Assembly (NCBI GenBank): GCA_038323375.1
Contig: JBBQGV010000004.1
Location: forward strand, 1-64,000
DNA from: JABWAJ01 sp038323375
GTDB taxonomy: Bacteria; Bacteroidota; Bacteroidia; Chitinophagales; Saprospiraceae
DNA length: 64,000 nucleotides
Direction: 5' to 3'
Shown: positions 49,489-57,391 of the stretch, piece after piece
Position numbering within the stretch: the first letter of the stretch is position 1
Layout: every line of letters starts with the position of its first letter
Notes under the pieces: generated by a model
Database searches by the model: none
What the model saw: the letters and a program-made list of their open reading frames with translations, nothing else
What the model was told of the DNA's origin: nothing
Program-made: the position numbers and the translations under genes

Positions 49489-50583
49489 TTAGTGTGCAAT
49501 CAATCTTCTGATTCCTGTCCAGCTTTCCCCACCTTCCGTAACGGTAATCCGGCAAAGCAGCATTTGTGCGGTGCCTGACTCATTAACAAAAGGAATCACG
49601 TAATAACCCGGCGAATGGCGTTCATTGCGTAGCGTGGCAACCTGCCTGCCAGTCATGTCGGACACCTCTATTTTTACGTGGCATTCCCGCGAGGTATGAA
49701 ACCGGATATTGGTGGCGTCCACAAAAGGATTGGGTGCATTGTTTTCCAGTGTAAACCACTCAATTTTTTCCAAATCGGTACTTGAAGTCGGAGACAGACA
49801 TGCTGCCGGAAGTCCGGGGCAATAAGCGCGGCGCGCCAGGGTGCAATCAAGCACGAAGGGGTTCGGTTTGCCATCCTGATAGCCTGCAATAGTCCAGGTT
49901 CGGTTCGCTTCGGTCAAATCGGCGGGATCGAGCAGGTGCCAGTTGCACAAAGTCAGGCGTTGCGATTCAAAGTAGCTGTTATCTGCCAGATCCGCTTCTG
50001 CTTTGTACATGGTGTAAAAATAAAACATAGCCCGGGCAACATTACCTTTGTGGTCTTCTCGGGGTTCAAATACATAGTCTTTGTACTCGCTGTAGCGCTC
50101 AATGTTACTGGTGGGAATATTGCTCTGTTTCTGGTTGAGGTAGAACCATTCTTCTGTTTGATTATCAGCAATTTCTGAGAAAGGTGCATCCCCTCTGGTT
50201 CCATTGGGTTCCACCCGGGTAGGGTAGAGGTGGTGCATGTCTGCACGGGGATTCCCGAATTCTGCACCTTTGGATTGCGGATAAGTGTGTTCTGTATTAA
50301 TGCCATTGGTGCCACCGTCGCCAAATGCAGCGACGGTTGGATCCAGTGCAGGATTGAGGTAAATTTTCATTCCGGTATACACACAGGTCAGGCTGTCGTT
50401 GTGGCCATAAATGCGCGAGAACAAGGTGTCGCGCGCATCGTTAAAAGCAAGTACAGTTGTGGGTTTGTAATTCAAAGCCAGCGCATTCAGCAATTCAGTG
50501 CCGTTTAGCGCCGGAAAAATGCCCTGGCCTGTACTTTGAAATGCAAAAAAGAGGAAGACAGTTGCTGTAAAAATTCGCGTCAT
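49489..50583 (-). CDS. secreted endonuclease I with T9SS sorting domain
   Basis: 364 residues. Signal peptide MTRIFTATVFLFFAFQSTGQ; the endonuclease I/NucM core is INTEHTYPQSKG ... RADMHHLYPT ... REDHKGNVARAMFYFY, with the His-Met finger His and Mg ligands; a C-terminal T9SS domain (ENNAPNPFVDATNIRF ... VSDMTGRQVATL ... GIRRLIAH) follows. A non-specific extracellular nuclease probably used for DNA scavenging. Promoter box at 50609. Confidence 0.93.
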   Translation of the reverse strand: MTRIFTATVFLFFAFQSTGQGIFPALNGTELLNALALNYKPTTVLAFNDARDTLFSRIYGHNDSLTCVYTGMKIYLNPALDPTVAAFGDGGTNGINTEHTYPQSKGAEFGNPRADMHHLYPTRVEPNGTRGDAPFSEIADNQTEEWFYLNQKQSNIPTSNIERYSEYKDYVFEPREDHKGNVARAMFYFYTMYKAEADLADNSYFESQRLTLCNWHLLDPADLTEANRTWTIAGYQDGKPNPFVLDCTLARRAYCPGLPAACLSPTSSTDLEKIEWFTLENNAPNPFVDATNIRFHTSRECHVKIEVSDMTGRQVATLRNERHSPGYYVIPFVNESGTAQMLLCRITVTEGGESWTGIRRLIAH

Positions 50584-50608
50584 GGGAAAATCCGGTTTAT
50601 CTTTCCTT

Positions 50609-50616
50609 CAAAGGTA
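50609..50616 (-). promoter_or_regulatory. -7 box for the endonuclease I gene
   Basis: Minus-strand TACCTTTG, 26 bp before ATG 50583. Confidence 0.6.
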
Positions 50617-50622
50617 TGATTT

Positions 50623-51315
50623 CTATGGCTTACCCGTGCAAAAACAGGCAAAATCAAAAGCCAGCAACAAACTCTCGCCCTGGAACAACGTGCTGTCATT
50701 GATTCTGCTTGCCTGGAACTGCTGAATATGCGCTTGCTTGTTCAACAACCCCTGTAAGGTGCGCATGACTTTAAAATAGCGCTCTGGGTCGTTGTTTTGC
50801 GGGATGTCAGGACTGCCCAAGCGGATCATTAGTTCCCGAAAAACTCCATAGTGATAGGGGGCGTAACGGTCCGGATAACGGAAGGCGAGATATAGAGAAA
50901 TCATTTGGTAGTCGTCGTTGTGGTAGTGGCTGTTTTCGGGACTTCTCGGATGCATTCGCCTGTAATCCTGGAGCAGTTCTTCGCAGTAGAAGAGGAAGCG
51001 ATCCATACGTCCTGCAACGTCCCTGGTTTCATTGAATAAATCTCCGAAGAGCTGTCGGGGAAAGTCGGGTTGCAAGGCAATGAACAGCAACATCATCCGT
51101 TTGGGTTCGTAGTTTTCGCGGTTCCAGAGCCGTCGTGTCTGTTTATTTTGCAGGCTTTGATCGAACATTTTTGCAAAATCCATCGCTTCGATGTCCCAAG
51201 TTTCCTGGAAGATGCGTTGGGATTCCCAATAGTAAAGGCGTTCTTCGGAAGAAAGGCCGCTTTTCAAAAAAGTTTCGTAATCGGCCATTGCTTGCTGGAT
51301 GCGCTGAAATTGCAT
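50623..51315 (-). CDS. hypothetical protein, unknown
   Basis: 230 residues, soluble, helical, rich in aromatic residues (YRRMHPRSPENSHYHNDDYQMI ... FRYPDRYAPYHYGVF). This last stretch resembles the N-terminal part of McrB-type 5-methylcytosine restriction or DUF-type proteins of Bacteroidota (nYPdryaPy), but no AAA domain is attached, so I give no function. It sits just upstream of the endonuclease gene, whose promoter lies in the 39-bp gap. Confidence 0.7.
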   Translation of the reverse strand: MQFQRIQQAMADYETFLKSGLSSEERLYYWESQRIFQETWDIEAMDFAKMFDQSLQNKQTRRLWNRENYEPKRMMLLFIALQPDFPRQLFGDLFNETRDVAGRMDRFLFYCEELLQDYRRMHPRSPENSHYHNDDYQMISLYLAFRYPDRYAPYHYGVFRELMIRLGSPDIPQNNDPERYFKVMRTLQGLLNKQAHIQQFQASRINDSTLFQGESLLLAFDFACFCTGKP

Positions 51316-51333
51316 AGGTGTGGCTTAAAACCG

Positions 51334-51341
51334 CAAAGTTA
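51334..51341 (-). promoter_or_regulatory. -7 box for the 50623 gene
   Basis: Minus-strand TAACTTTG, 19 bp before ATG 51315. Confidence 0.6.
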
Positions 51342-51429
51342 AATGGAAAAGTTAGTCGGAAGTTAGACTTCCCCTTGAGTATGCCGGCAAATTTTTGTTT
51401 ATTTGAAGATATTAAGTAATCTTGCAAGC

Positions 51430-52302
51430 ATGAAATACCTGATTTTACTCTCCAAACTGCTTGTACTTGGGATTTTGATTGCCGCAGCGTTGACGAGAAA
51501 TGAATGGAAAGGCCGGCTAAGCGCTCCTTTGGCCAACTTTACCTTCGTGCTGCTTGATTTTCTGGTATTTGCATTTGCCGCCAACCTCCTCATTATTTTG
51601 TTGTCTGCCTTCTACCGGAGGCAAAAAAAAATACCTCGGGGGTCTGCAGATAACGTCATTCGCGGTCTGGAAAATATTTATTACATTTTATTTACGGGAG
51701 CCGTCATTATTGCGATTTTGGGGTTTTGGGGTATTGATTACATTCAACTTTTTACGTCGCTTAGTATCGTTGCTGCGGCTATTGCTATCATTGGCAAAGA
51801 TTTTATTGCAGAAATCATCAGCGGTATTTTTATCAGTTTTTCCAAAGAAGTCAACATTGGCGACTACCTCAAAATCGGCGATTACAAAGGCAAAATCACC
51901 GACATCAACTTCACTAAAATTGCCCTGCTGAACGACGATGACGATGTCATTTTTATCCCGAACAGTACCGTGTTTTCCAGTGAAATCATCAACTATACGA
52001 AAAAAGGGATCCGCAGGGTGAACATTGAATTTGAAGTCAATATTCAACACCTCAAAACCATCGAAGCACTTGAAGCTGAGCTGATCGAAACTTTATCCGA
52101 CTACCATAAGCACATCGAAAAAAATAGTTTTGTACTGAAAACGGCTAAAATCAAAAAGGATAGCTTAGACTTGAAGTTTCAATACGTCCTCTATCGGATT
52201 GACCGCGATCTGGAGCGCGAAATCCGGCGTAAGACGGTGCGTCGGATCGTCAATTACGTCAAATCCCATCTTGCTCCCCCTACACCGGAAGCGAACGAAT
52301 AG
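51430..52302 (+). CDS. MscS-family mechanosensitive channel
   Basis: 290 residues from ATG 51430. Three membrane helices, the third the pore-lining SIVAAAIAIIGKDFIAEIISGIFI (about 115-140), then the MscS beta domain (VNIGDYLKIGDYKGKITDI ... VIFIPNSTVF) and an alpha/beta C-terminal domain. It releases osmolytes on hypo-osmotic shock. TTG 51403 is an alternative but less likely start. Confidence 0.92.
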   Translation: MKYLILLSKLLVLGILIAAALTRNEWKGRLSAPLANFTFVLLDFLVFAFAANLLIILLSAFYRRQKKIPRGSADNVIRGLENIYYILFTGAVIIAILGFWGIDYIQLFTSLSIVAAAIAIIGKDFIAEIISGIFISFSKEVNIGDYLKIGDYKGKITDINFTKIALLNDDDDVIFIPNSTVFSSEIINYTKKGIRRVNIEFEVNIQHLKTIEALEAELIETLSDYHKHIEKNSFVLKTAKIKKDSLDLKFQYVLYRIDRDLEREIRRKTVRRIVNYVKSHLAPPTPEANE

Positions 52303-52371
52303 GGGATCAAATATTTTCCATACCTGTAAAAGACGTTTTTTGCTTTTACTTCGTTTCAGCCTATACCTTGA

Positions 52372-52503
52372 GGGTCGCTGAAATAATAAGTGCCGCTTTC
52401 TCCGGGCAAGGCATTTTGATTCTAACCAAGGCGGGGGTTCCCCAAAGCAGGGGGGGAGCAAAAGGACTTCTGGAAAAGTAGACAGTTATTATTTCAGCGA
52501 CCC
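52372..52503. mobile_element. MITE-like element family A, copy 3
   Basis: 132 bp bounded by GGGTCGCTGAA (52372) and TTCAGCGACCC (52503), with AAATAATAAGTG/ GACAGTTATTATT subterminal pairing. Flanks TGA on the left and TTA on the right. Core GCAAGGCATTTTG...CCAAGGCGGGGGTTCCCC is shared with copy 2. It is 69 bp after the MscS stop codon. The rest of 52303-52652 holds nothing else recognised. Confidence 0.85.
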
Positions 52504-52652
52504 TTAGGCAGGTGAGTCTTGTCATACCTTAAACTAAATTCCCGATTTCAGAAGAAAAAGTACCTTTCTACGGGGTAGGGCGTACTTTTTTAGGTCAATT
52601 CTTTCAAAAGCGCTATAAAAGCCTTACTTTTCCATTTAAAATAGATCGGTTT

Positions 52653-55600
52653 ATGAAATGCAAGCTGACTTTTCTCTCTATCGCACTGTGCTGGATAGGC
52701 ACACAGCAGGTTTCTTTTTCTCAAAATTGTGGCACATTCATCTCTGATGACCGTATTATTGGCGGCACCCACATGTTGCGCACCAATTCGGTTACCCTGG
52801 TTTTGCGGGGAAACTACAGCTACGGATTGGAATTGGTCAGTAGTGAAAAGGGAATCACGGCGCGGATGTTCTCTAAAGGAGGCGTGGAGTTCAATCAGGA
52901 CGACGAACTGATTTTTATGGACAGCAACATGGTGCGCCGGAGCTACCGGTTTATTGAAATGGGGGAAATGGGCAATGATAAAGGGACGCCTTTGCACCAC
53001 AACATCGTTCAGCTGGATGTTGCCGCAGTGCAGTGGTTTGCAGGATCTGATATCACCAACATTTACATCAAAAACAATACGAGCAACGAGATTCGCAAAT
53101 TTGCCGTAAACGACAACCGCCGCATAGAATTCAAATTAGCGGCTACGTGTTTTAATGAACGTTTAGATAAAAATAAAATCGTGCAGGTAGAAGCTTCTGG
53201 CGGAGAAATAGCCCCGGCTACCGGGAATCGGCCCATCAGTTCCACTTCGGGGTCGTTACCCAAAAGCCAACCGGTTCAGAAAACAGGCCAGCCACAAAAA
53301 GTTTCGGATATCAGCCAGTTAAATGATGAAGAATTGGCTGCTTTGCGCAAAGAGGTGGTAGACATCAAAGCAAAATTGCGCAAAGAAATCGCTGACGAAC
53401 GCACCAAAGCCGAACAGGCGAAACGCCAGATTCAGGATGAGGTAGCGCTTTCGCGCGAACAGGCGGCACAACAGAAAAAAGTCTACGCTGACGAAGTGCT
53501 GGAAGCACGGAAAAAATCGCAGGAAGAAATAGATCAGGCGCGCAAAGCAATGGCAGATGCCCTGGTGGAAGCAAAAACGAAATCGGGTGGCGAATTAGAA
53601 ATTATCAATAAAAACGTGGTGGAAGCCCGCCAAAAAGCAGCGGAAGAAGTGCAAAATGCGCGGATGACTTCTGCACAGGAGATTGCCGCTTCCCGCGAAC
53701 GTGCCGCTGCGGAATTAAAAGCTGCCAAAGAGAAATTAGACCTTGCCAAAATGGAATACGCGGACGAAGTCGCTTCGGCTCGGGAAAATTCAACGAACGA
53801 AATCAAACGGATTCGCGAAGAGTCGGTTGCTGCCATTCAAAAGGCACGCGAACAGGCAAAATTAGAGCAGAACAGAACGGTAGACGAAGTGGTAGGTGTG
53901 AAAAAAACAGCCGCAGAGCAAATTTTGCAAACACAGGAAACAACGGCACAGGAAGTTGCACGCATTCGCGAAAACGGCGCTTTGGAAAAAGAAAAAATGG
54001 CGGTTGACCTGGCTGAATCGCGCCGAAAAATTGCAGAAGAAAAAACGCGGCTGCTGGAATCTAACGCGGCTGAGGTGGCCCAGATCCGGGAAAATTTGGC
54101 CCGGGAGAAAGAAGCTGCCGCCACGGAAGTGGCCAACACCCGCAAACGTGCCTCCGAAGAAGTTAGCCAGACCCAACAACAGGTGGCTGCAGAAAAACAA
54201 CGGGCAGCTCAGGAAACCGATGCCACCCGGCATCAATCTGCGGCAGAGGTGGCTGCAGCCCGTGAAAAAGCGGTGTTGACCATCCAGGAAATCAACAAAC
54301 AGGAAGCGGATAAAGTCGCCGAAGCCCGCCAACGCGCTGAACAGGAAAAGCAGGTCATCGGGAAGGAAGTAGTGACCGCAAAAGAACTCGCTGCACAGGA
54401 AATTACCAGAATTCAAACGGAGCTGGTTGCCGCAATTGCTGCTGCCAAGGCCAAAGAGGCAGAAGTGCAGCAGGCTTCCGCTCAGGAAGTTGCCGCTGCC
54501 CGCACCCGCGCCCAGGAAGAAGTGAAAAAAGCCAGTGAAATGGCAGCTACACAAGTTGCCGAAGCCAATAAAAATGCCAGTACGGCTAAAGACCAGTACG
54601 TCACAGAAGTGGCAAGCACGCAAAAAACTGCGACAGACCGCATCAAACAAATCCAGGAAGAAGCTGCCAAGTCCATCCAGGATGCCAAAGCCAAAGAAAG
54701 CGAAATTAAAAACGCAACTGCTGGCGAAGTAGTCGCCGCACGGGAACGCGGTGCCCAGGAAATCACGACTGCCCGCGAAAATACGGCGCGCGAAATCGCC
54801 AAAACTAAAGAAGCGCTGGCCTTAGCCCAGCAGACTGCGGCTAACCAGGTTTCAGAAACGAAAAAACAATCGGCAGACATCATCAATCAAATCCAGACAC
54901 AAGAAGCGGAAAGTGTGCGCTTAGCGCGCGAAAAAGGGGCCACTGAACGACAAACTGTGGCAAATGAGGTCGCCGCCGCCAAAGAACGCGCCGCCGCCGA
55001 AATTGGTGCGACCAACCAACAAGCGGCCAACGAAGTAAAAACGACGCGCGAAAATGCCGCCAAAGAAAAAGAAGCGCAGGCATTGGCGGTACTGAAAGCC
55101 CGGGAAGATGCAACTGCTGCCATTGCTAAAACCCGGGAAACGTCCGCTGCTGAGGTCGCCGCCGCTCAAAAAGCTGCTTCAGATGAAATTATCCGTGCCC
55201 GCACAGAAGCAGAAAGCAGGAAAGCTGTCTTTGCAAAAGAAGTGGCCGACTCGGATGCCTTAGCAAAAAAAGAAATCACCGATACCCGTGCCAAAGCGGC
55301 AGAAGAAGTCAAAGTTGCCCGCGAAGCCAGTGCTACCCAGAAAACGCAGTATGCCAAAGATGCGGAAGACGCCCGCAAATTGTCGCAGACGGAAATCACC
55401 GCCGCCCGCAAAGAAGCAGCTGACGCAGTCTACCAGGCGCGCCAGCAATCTACCCAGCAGATTACAAAAGTGAAAGAAGAAACCGCTACCCTCATCACGG
55501 AGGAGCGCGCCAAAGTAGATACGTCCAAAAAACAGTTCGGCGAAGAGGTGCTTCAGGCCCGTAAAGACGCCGACGCAAAAGTCGGGGAAGAGCAAAAACG

Positions 55601-55739
55601 CACCGAAACCGTGCGCCAGCAAGTAGCTGTTGAGAACAAAAAACTCACGGATCTACAAGCTCAGGTAAAAGCCGCCGAAGATAACCTTCGACGCCTGCAA
55701 GCGGAAGCGGAAAAGAAAAAAACGGGAAGTAATAATTAG
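52653..55739 (+). CDS. giant exported coiled-coil protein with KEV/AARE repeats
   Basis: 1028 residues. Signal peptide MKCKLTFLSIALCWIGTQQVSFSQ; an N-terminal beta-rich domain of about 155 residues (CGTFISDDRIIGG ... ATCFNERLDK); a proline/serine linker; then from about residue 225 to the end an unbroken, highly charged Ala/Glu/Lys/Arg helix of about 800 residues with 11-residue-like repeats (EVAAARERA, EITTARENTA, EEVKVAREA). It has no membrane anchor and no T9SS domain. An ~115-nm periplasmic or cell-surface rod is the simplest reading. The stop codon TAG is made of the TA target and the first G of a family B element. Confidence 0.85.
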   Translation: MKCKLTFLSIALCWIGTQQVSFSQNCGTFISDDRIIGGTHMLRTNSVTLVLRGNYSYGLELVSSEKGITARMFSKGGVEFNQDDELIFMDSNMVRRSYRFIEMGEMGNDKGTPLHHNIVQLDVAAVQWFAGSDITNIYIKNNTSNEIRKFAVNDNRRIEFKLAATCFNERLDKNKIVQVEASGGEIAPATGNRPISSTSGSLPKSQPVQKTGQPQKVSDISQLNDEELAALRKEVVDIKAKLRKEIADERTKAEQAKRQIQDEVALSREQAAQQKKVYADEVLEARKKSQEEIDQARKAMADALVEAKTKSGGELEIINKNVVEARQKAAEEVQNARMTSAQEIAASRERAAAELKAAKEKLDLAKMEYADEVASARENSTNEIKRIREESVAAIQKAREQAKLEQNRTVDEVVGVKKTAAEQILQTQETTAQEVARIRENGALEKEKMAVDLAESRRKIAEEKTRLLESNAAEVAQIRENLAREKEAAATEVANTRKRASEEVSQTQQQVAAEKQRAAQETDATRHQSAAEVAAAREKAVLTIQEINKQEADKVAEARQRAEQEKQVIGKEVVTAKELAAQEITRIQTELVAAIAAAKAKEAEVQQASAQEVAAARTRAQEEVKKASEMAATQVAEANKNASTAKDQYVTEVASTQKTATDRIKQIQEEAAKSIQDAKAKESEIKNATAGEVVAARERGAQEITTARENTAREIAKTKEALALAQQTAANQVSETKKQSADIINQIQTQEAESVRLAREKGATERQTVANEVAAAKERAAAEIGATNQQAANEVKTTRENAAKEKEAQALAVLKAREDATAAIAKTRETSAAEVAAAQKAASDEIIRARTEAESRKAVFAKEVADSDALAKKEITDTRAKAAEEVKVAREASATQKTQYAKDAEDARKLSQTEITAARKEAADAVYQARQQSTQQITKVKEETATLITEERAKVDTSKKQFGEEVLQARKDADAKVGEEQKRTETVRQQVAVENKKLTDLQAQVKAAEDNLRRLQAEAEKKKTGSNN

Positions 55740-55880
55740 TGTCTGTCTTTATAGTCCGATAACTGCGTTGTGTTTCGCCCCAAAACCGGTCATTTACGCG
55801 AGTAAACTCCCGTTTTTGGGGCGAAACACGCCTTGTTCTCGAACTCTAAAGAACAGACACGGGACCAAATAAACAGACAG
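55739..55880. mobile_element. palindromic element family B, locus 4 (after the coiled-coil gene)
   Basis: 142 bp, GTGTCTGTC at 55739-55747 and degenerate AACAGACAG at 55880, with TA on both sides. The core pairs GTGTTTCGCCCCAAAACCGG with ACGGGAGTTTACTC / TTTTTGGGGCGAAACAC. Its first base completes the stop codon TAG of the preceding gene. Confidence 0.9.
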
Positions 55881-55927
55881 TAATAAGCGGTTAGAGGTGG
55901 TGAGACCTTTGTTAAATGCGAATAACC

Positions 55928-56629
55928 ATGAAAACTATCTTGCACTTCGTTATTCTCTTTTTTCTCCCTTTTCAACTACTTTCAAAAGATGGTTACAGCA
56001 TCGGCGATACCTTATATGTTTGGTCTGATAATGGGCTGAAATTAAGGGAGGAACCCGGTTTAAAAGCCAGGGCTTTGGAGGTATTGTATGCCTGCGATCC
56101 GGTGGTTGTCAGTGAAATAACTGAAAATGAACAAGCTGTTAAAATGTTGGAGGTTGACCCGGAGTTAAAGGAGAAGCATCCTTATTTTCTGAAAGGGAAC
56201 TGGGTAAAAGTAACCACTCTGGATGGAAGAACAGGATATGTATTGGATGTTTATTTGTTAGCGGTGACATGCCATAATGTGCAAGGTCTGTCATTGGTTC
56301 GGTGCTTGCAATCTATCCTGCCAGGGTTGAAAACCGATACCATTCATCTTGATCTGGAATTGGAAAGAGTTACAATTAAAAGTACGTTGAATGGCATGGA
56401 AATCATCAACGAAATTGGCTCCAATTGGTCGGGTATCACGGTCAGTTTGGAAGGTTGGACTATCGAAGAAGCTTTCGTTTTATTTAATTTTATTAAACGA
56501 ATTTATCCTGAAAATAGCACTATACGCAAAAATTGGATTGGAGAACTTAATATTAGCAGAGATATTTGCGATATTTTGTTCAAAGATGAAAAGATAAAAA
56601 TAGTTATTACTGAAACTTGTCATTGTTGA
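55928..56629 (+). CDS. exported SH3-like domain protein, hypothetical
   Basis: 233 residues from ATG 55928 (MKTILHFVILFFLPFQLLS), chosen over ATG 55916 because it opens the signal peptide. Residues 20-110 (GDTLYVWSDNGLKLREEPG ... WVKVTTLDGRTGYVLDVYL) form a bacterial SH3_3-like domain, often binding cell wall. The C-terminal half is unrecognised. Confidence 0.75.
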   Translation: MKTILHFVILFFLPFQLLSKDGYSIGDTLYVWSDNGLKLREEPGLKARALEVLYACDPVVVSEITENEQAVKMLEVDPELKEKHPYFLKGNWVKVTTLDGRTGYVLDVYLLAVTCHNVQGLSLVRCLQSILPGLKTDTIHLDLELERVTIKSTLNGMEIINEIGSNWSGITVSLEGWTIEEAFVLFNFIKRIYPENSTIRKNWIGELNISRDICDILFKDEKIKIVITETCHC

Positions 56630-56664
56630 ACCTTCGAAAAGGTGTCACCTCTGACATCACCACC

Positions 56665-57321
56665 ATGAAAATTAATCCGGATCGCTTCGCTAAAATCCAA
56701 AACCTCGCTGCCCGTCGCCAGCCCGATCTCACCGTCGTGCTTGAAAACGTACACGATCCACATAATATCGGAGCGGTTTTGCGCACTTGCGATTCTGTGG
56801 GCATCAAAGAAATCTATGTGCTGTACACCGATCCGGATCTTGCGCGCCATTTTATTGCGGTTGGGAAACGCACCTCAGCCGGTTCGCGCAAATGGGTGGA
56901 TGTGCATCTTTTTACCCACGCAGAAACCTGTTTTGACCTGGTGAAACAGCGCTACGGCAACCTCTGGGCGACTCACCTTGCGACAGATTCCTGTAGTCTT
57001 TACGACCTGACCCTTTCCGAATCTGCGGCCCTGCTTTTTGGCAACGAACAATACGGACTTTCCGAAATGGCTCTCTCATATTCCAGCGGCAATTTTGTCA
57101 TCCCACAAATGGGCATGGCGCAAAGCCTGAATATTTCGGTGGCCTGCGCAGTTTCACTGTATGAGGCATATCGCCAGCGCCAGGTGAAAGGTTATTACGA
57201 TCATCACCCCGGGATGCCGGAAACAGCCCGCGCTGCTTTGCTGGAGGACTACCTCGCCCGGCATGCCACGCAGGAGAGCATGCGGATTTTTAGGCATGAG
57301 GAGGTTCAAGGGGGCAAGTAG
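56665..57321 (+). CDS. trmH: TrmH family tRNA (guanosine-2'-O-)-methyltransferase
   Basis: 218 residues of SPOUT fold. Motif 1 NVHDPHNIGAVLRTCDSVG (with the catalytic Arg), motif 2 LLFGNEQYGLSE, motif 3 IPQMGMAQSLNISVACAVSLYE make the trefoil-knot SAM site. The C-terminal tail YLARHATQESMRIFRHEE matches TrmH (Gm18 of tRNA) better than the 23S enzymes RlmB. ATG 56665; an upstream TTG frame would overlap the previous gene. Confidence 0.88.
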   Translation: MKINPDRFAKIQNLAARRQPDLTVVLENVHDPHNIGAVLRTCDSVGIKEIYVLYTDPDLARHFIAVGKRTSAGSRKWVDVHLFTHAETCFDLVKQRYGNLWATHLATDSCSLYDLTLSESAALLFGNEQYGLSEMALSYSSGNFVIPQMGMAQSLNISVACAVSLYEAYRQRQVKGYYDHHPGMPETARAALLEDYLARHATQESMRIFRHEEVQGGK

Positions 57322-57391
57322 GCCTCGCGCGATTTATCCGCCAGGTTTCCCCCGGCATTTTAGGGTCTGCCAACCAAAGTTGGCGACCACA

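Noticed and set aside
53534..55622. Several 80-130 codon frames antisense to the coiled-coil gene
   Set aside because: Produced by the repetitive Ala/Glu/Lys codons on the opposite strand; no start signals.
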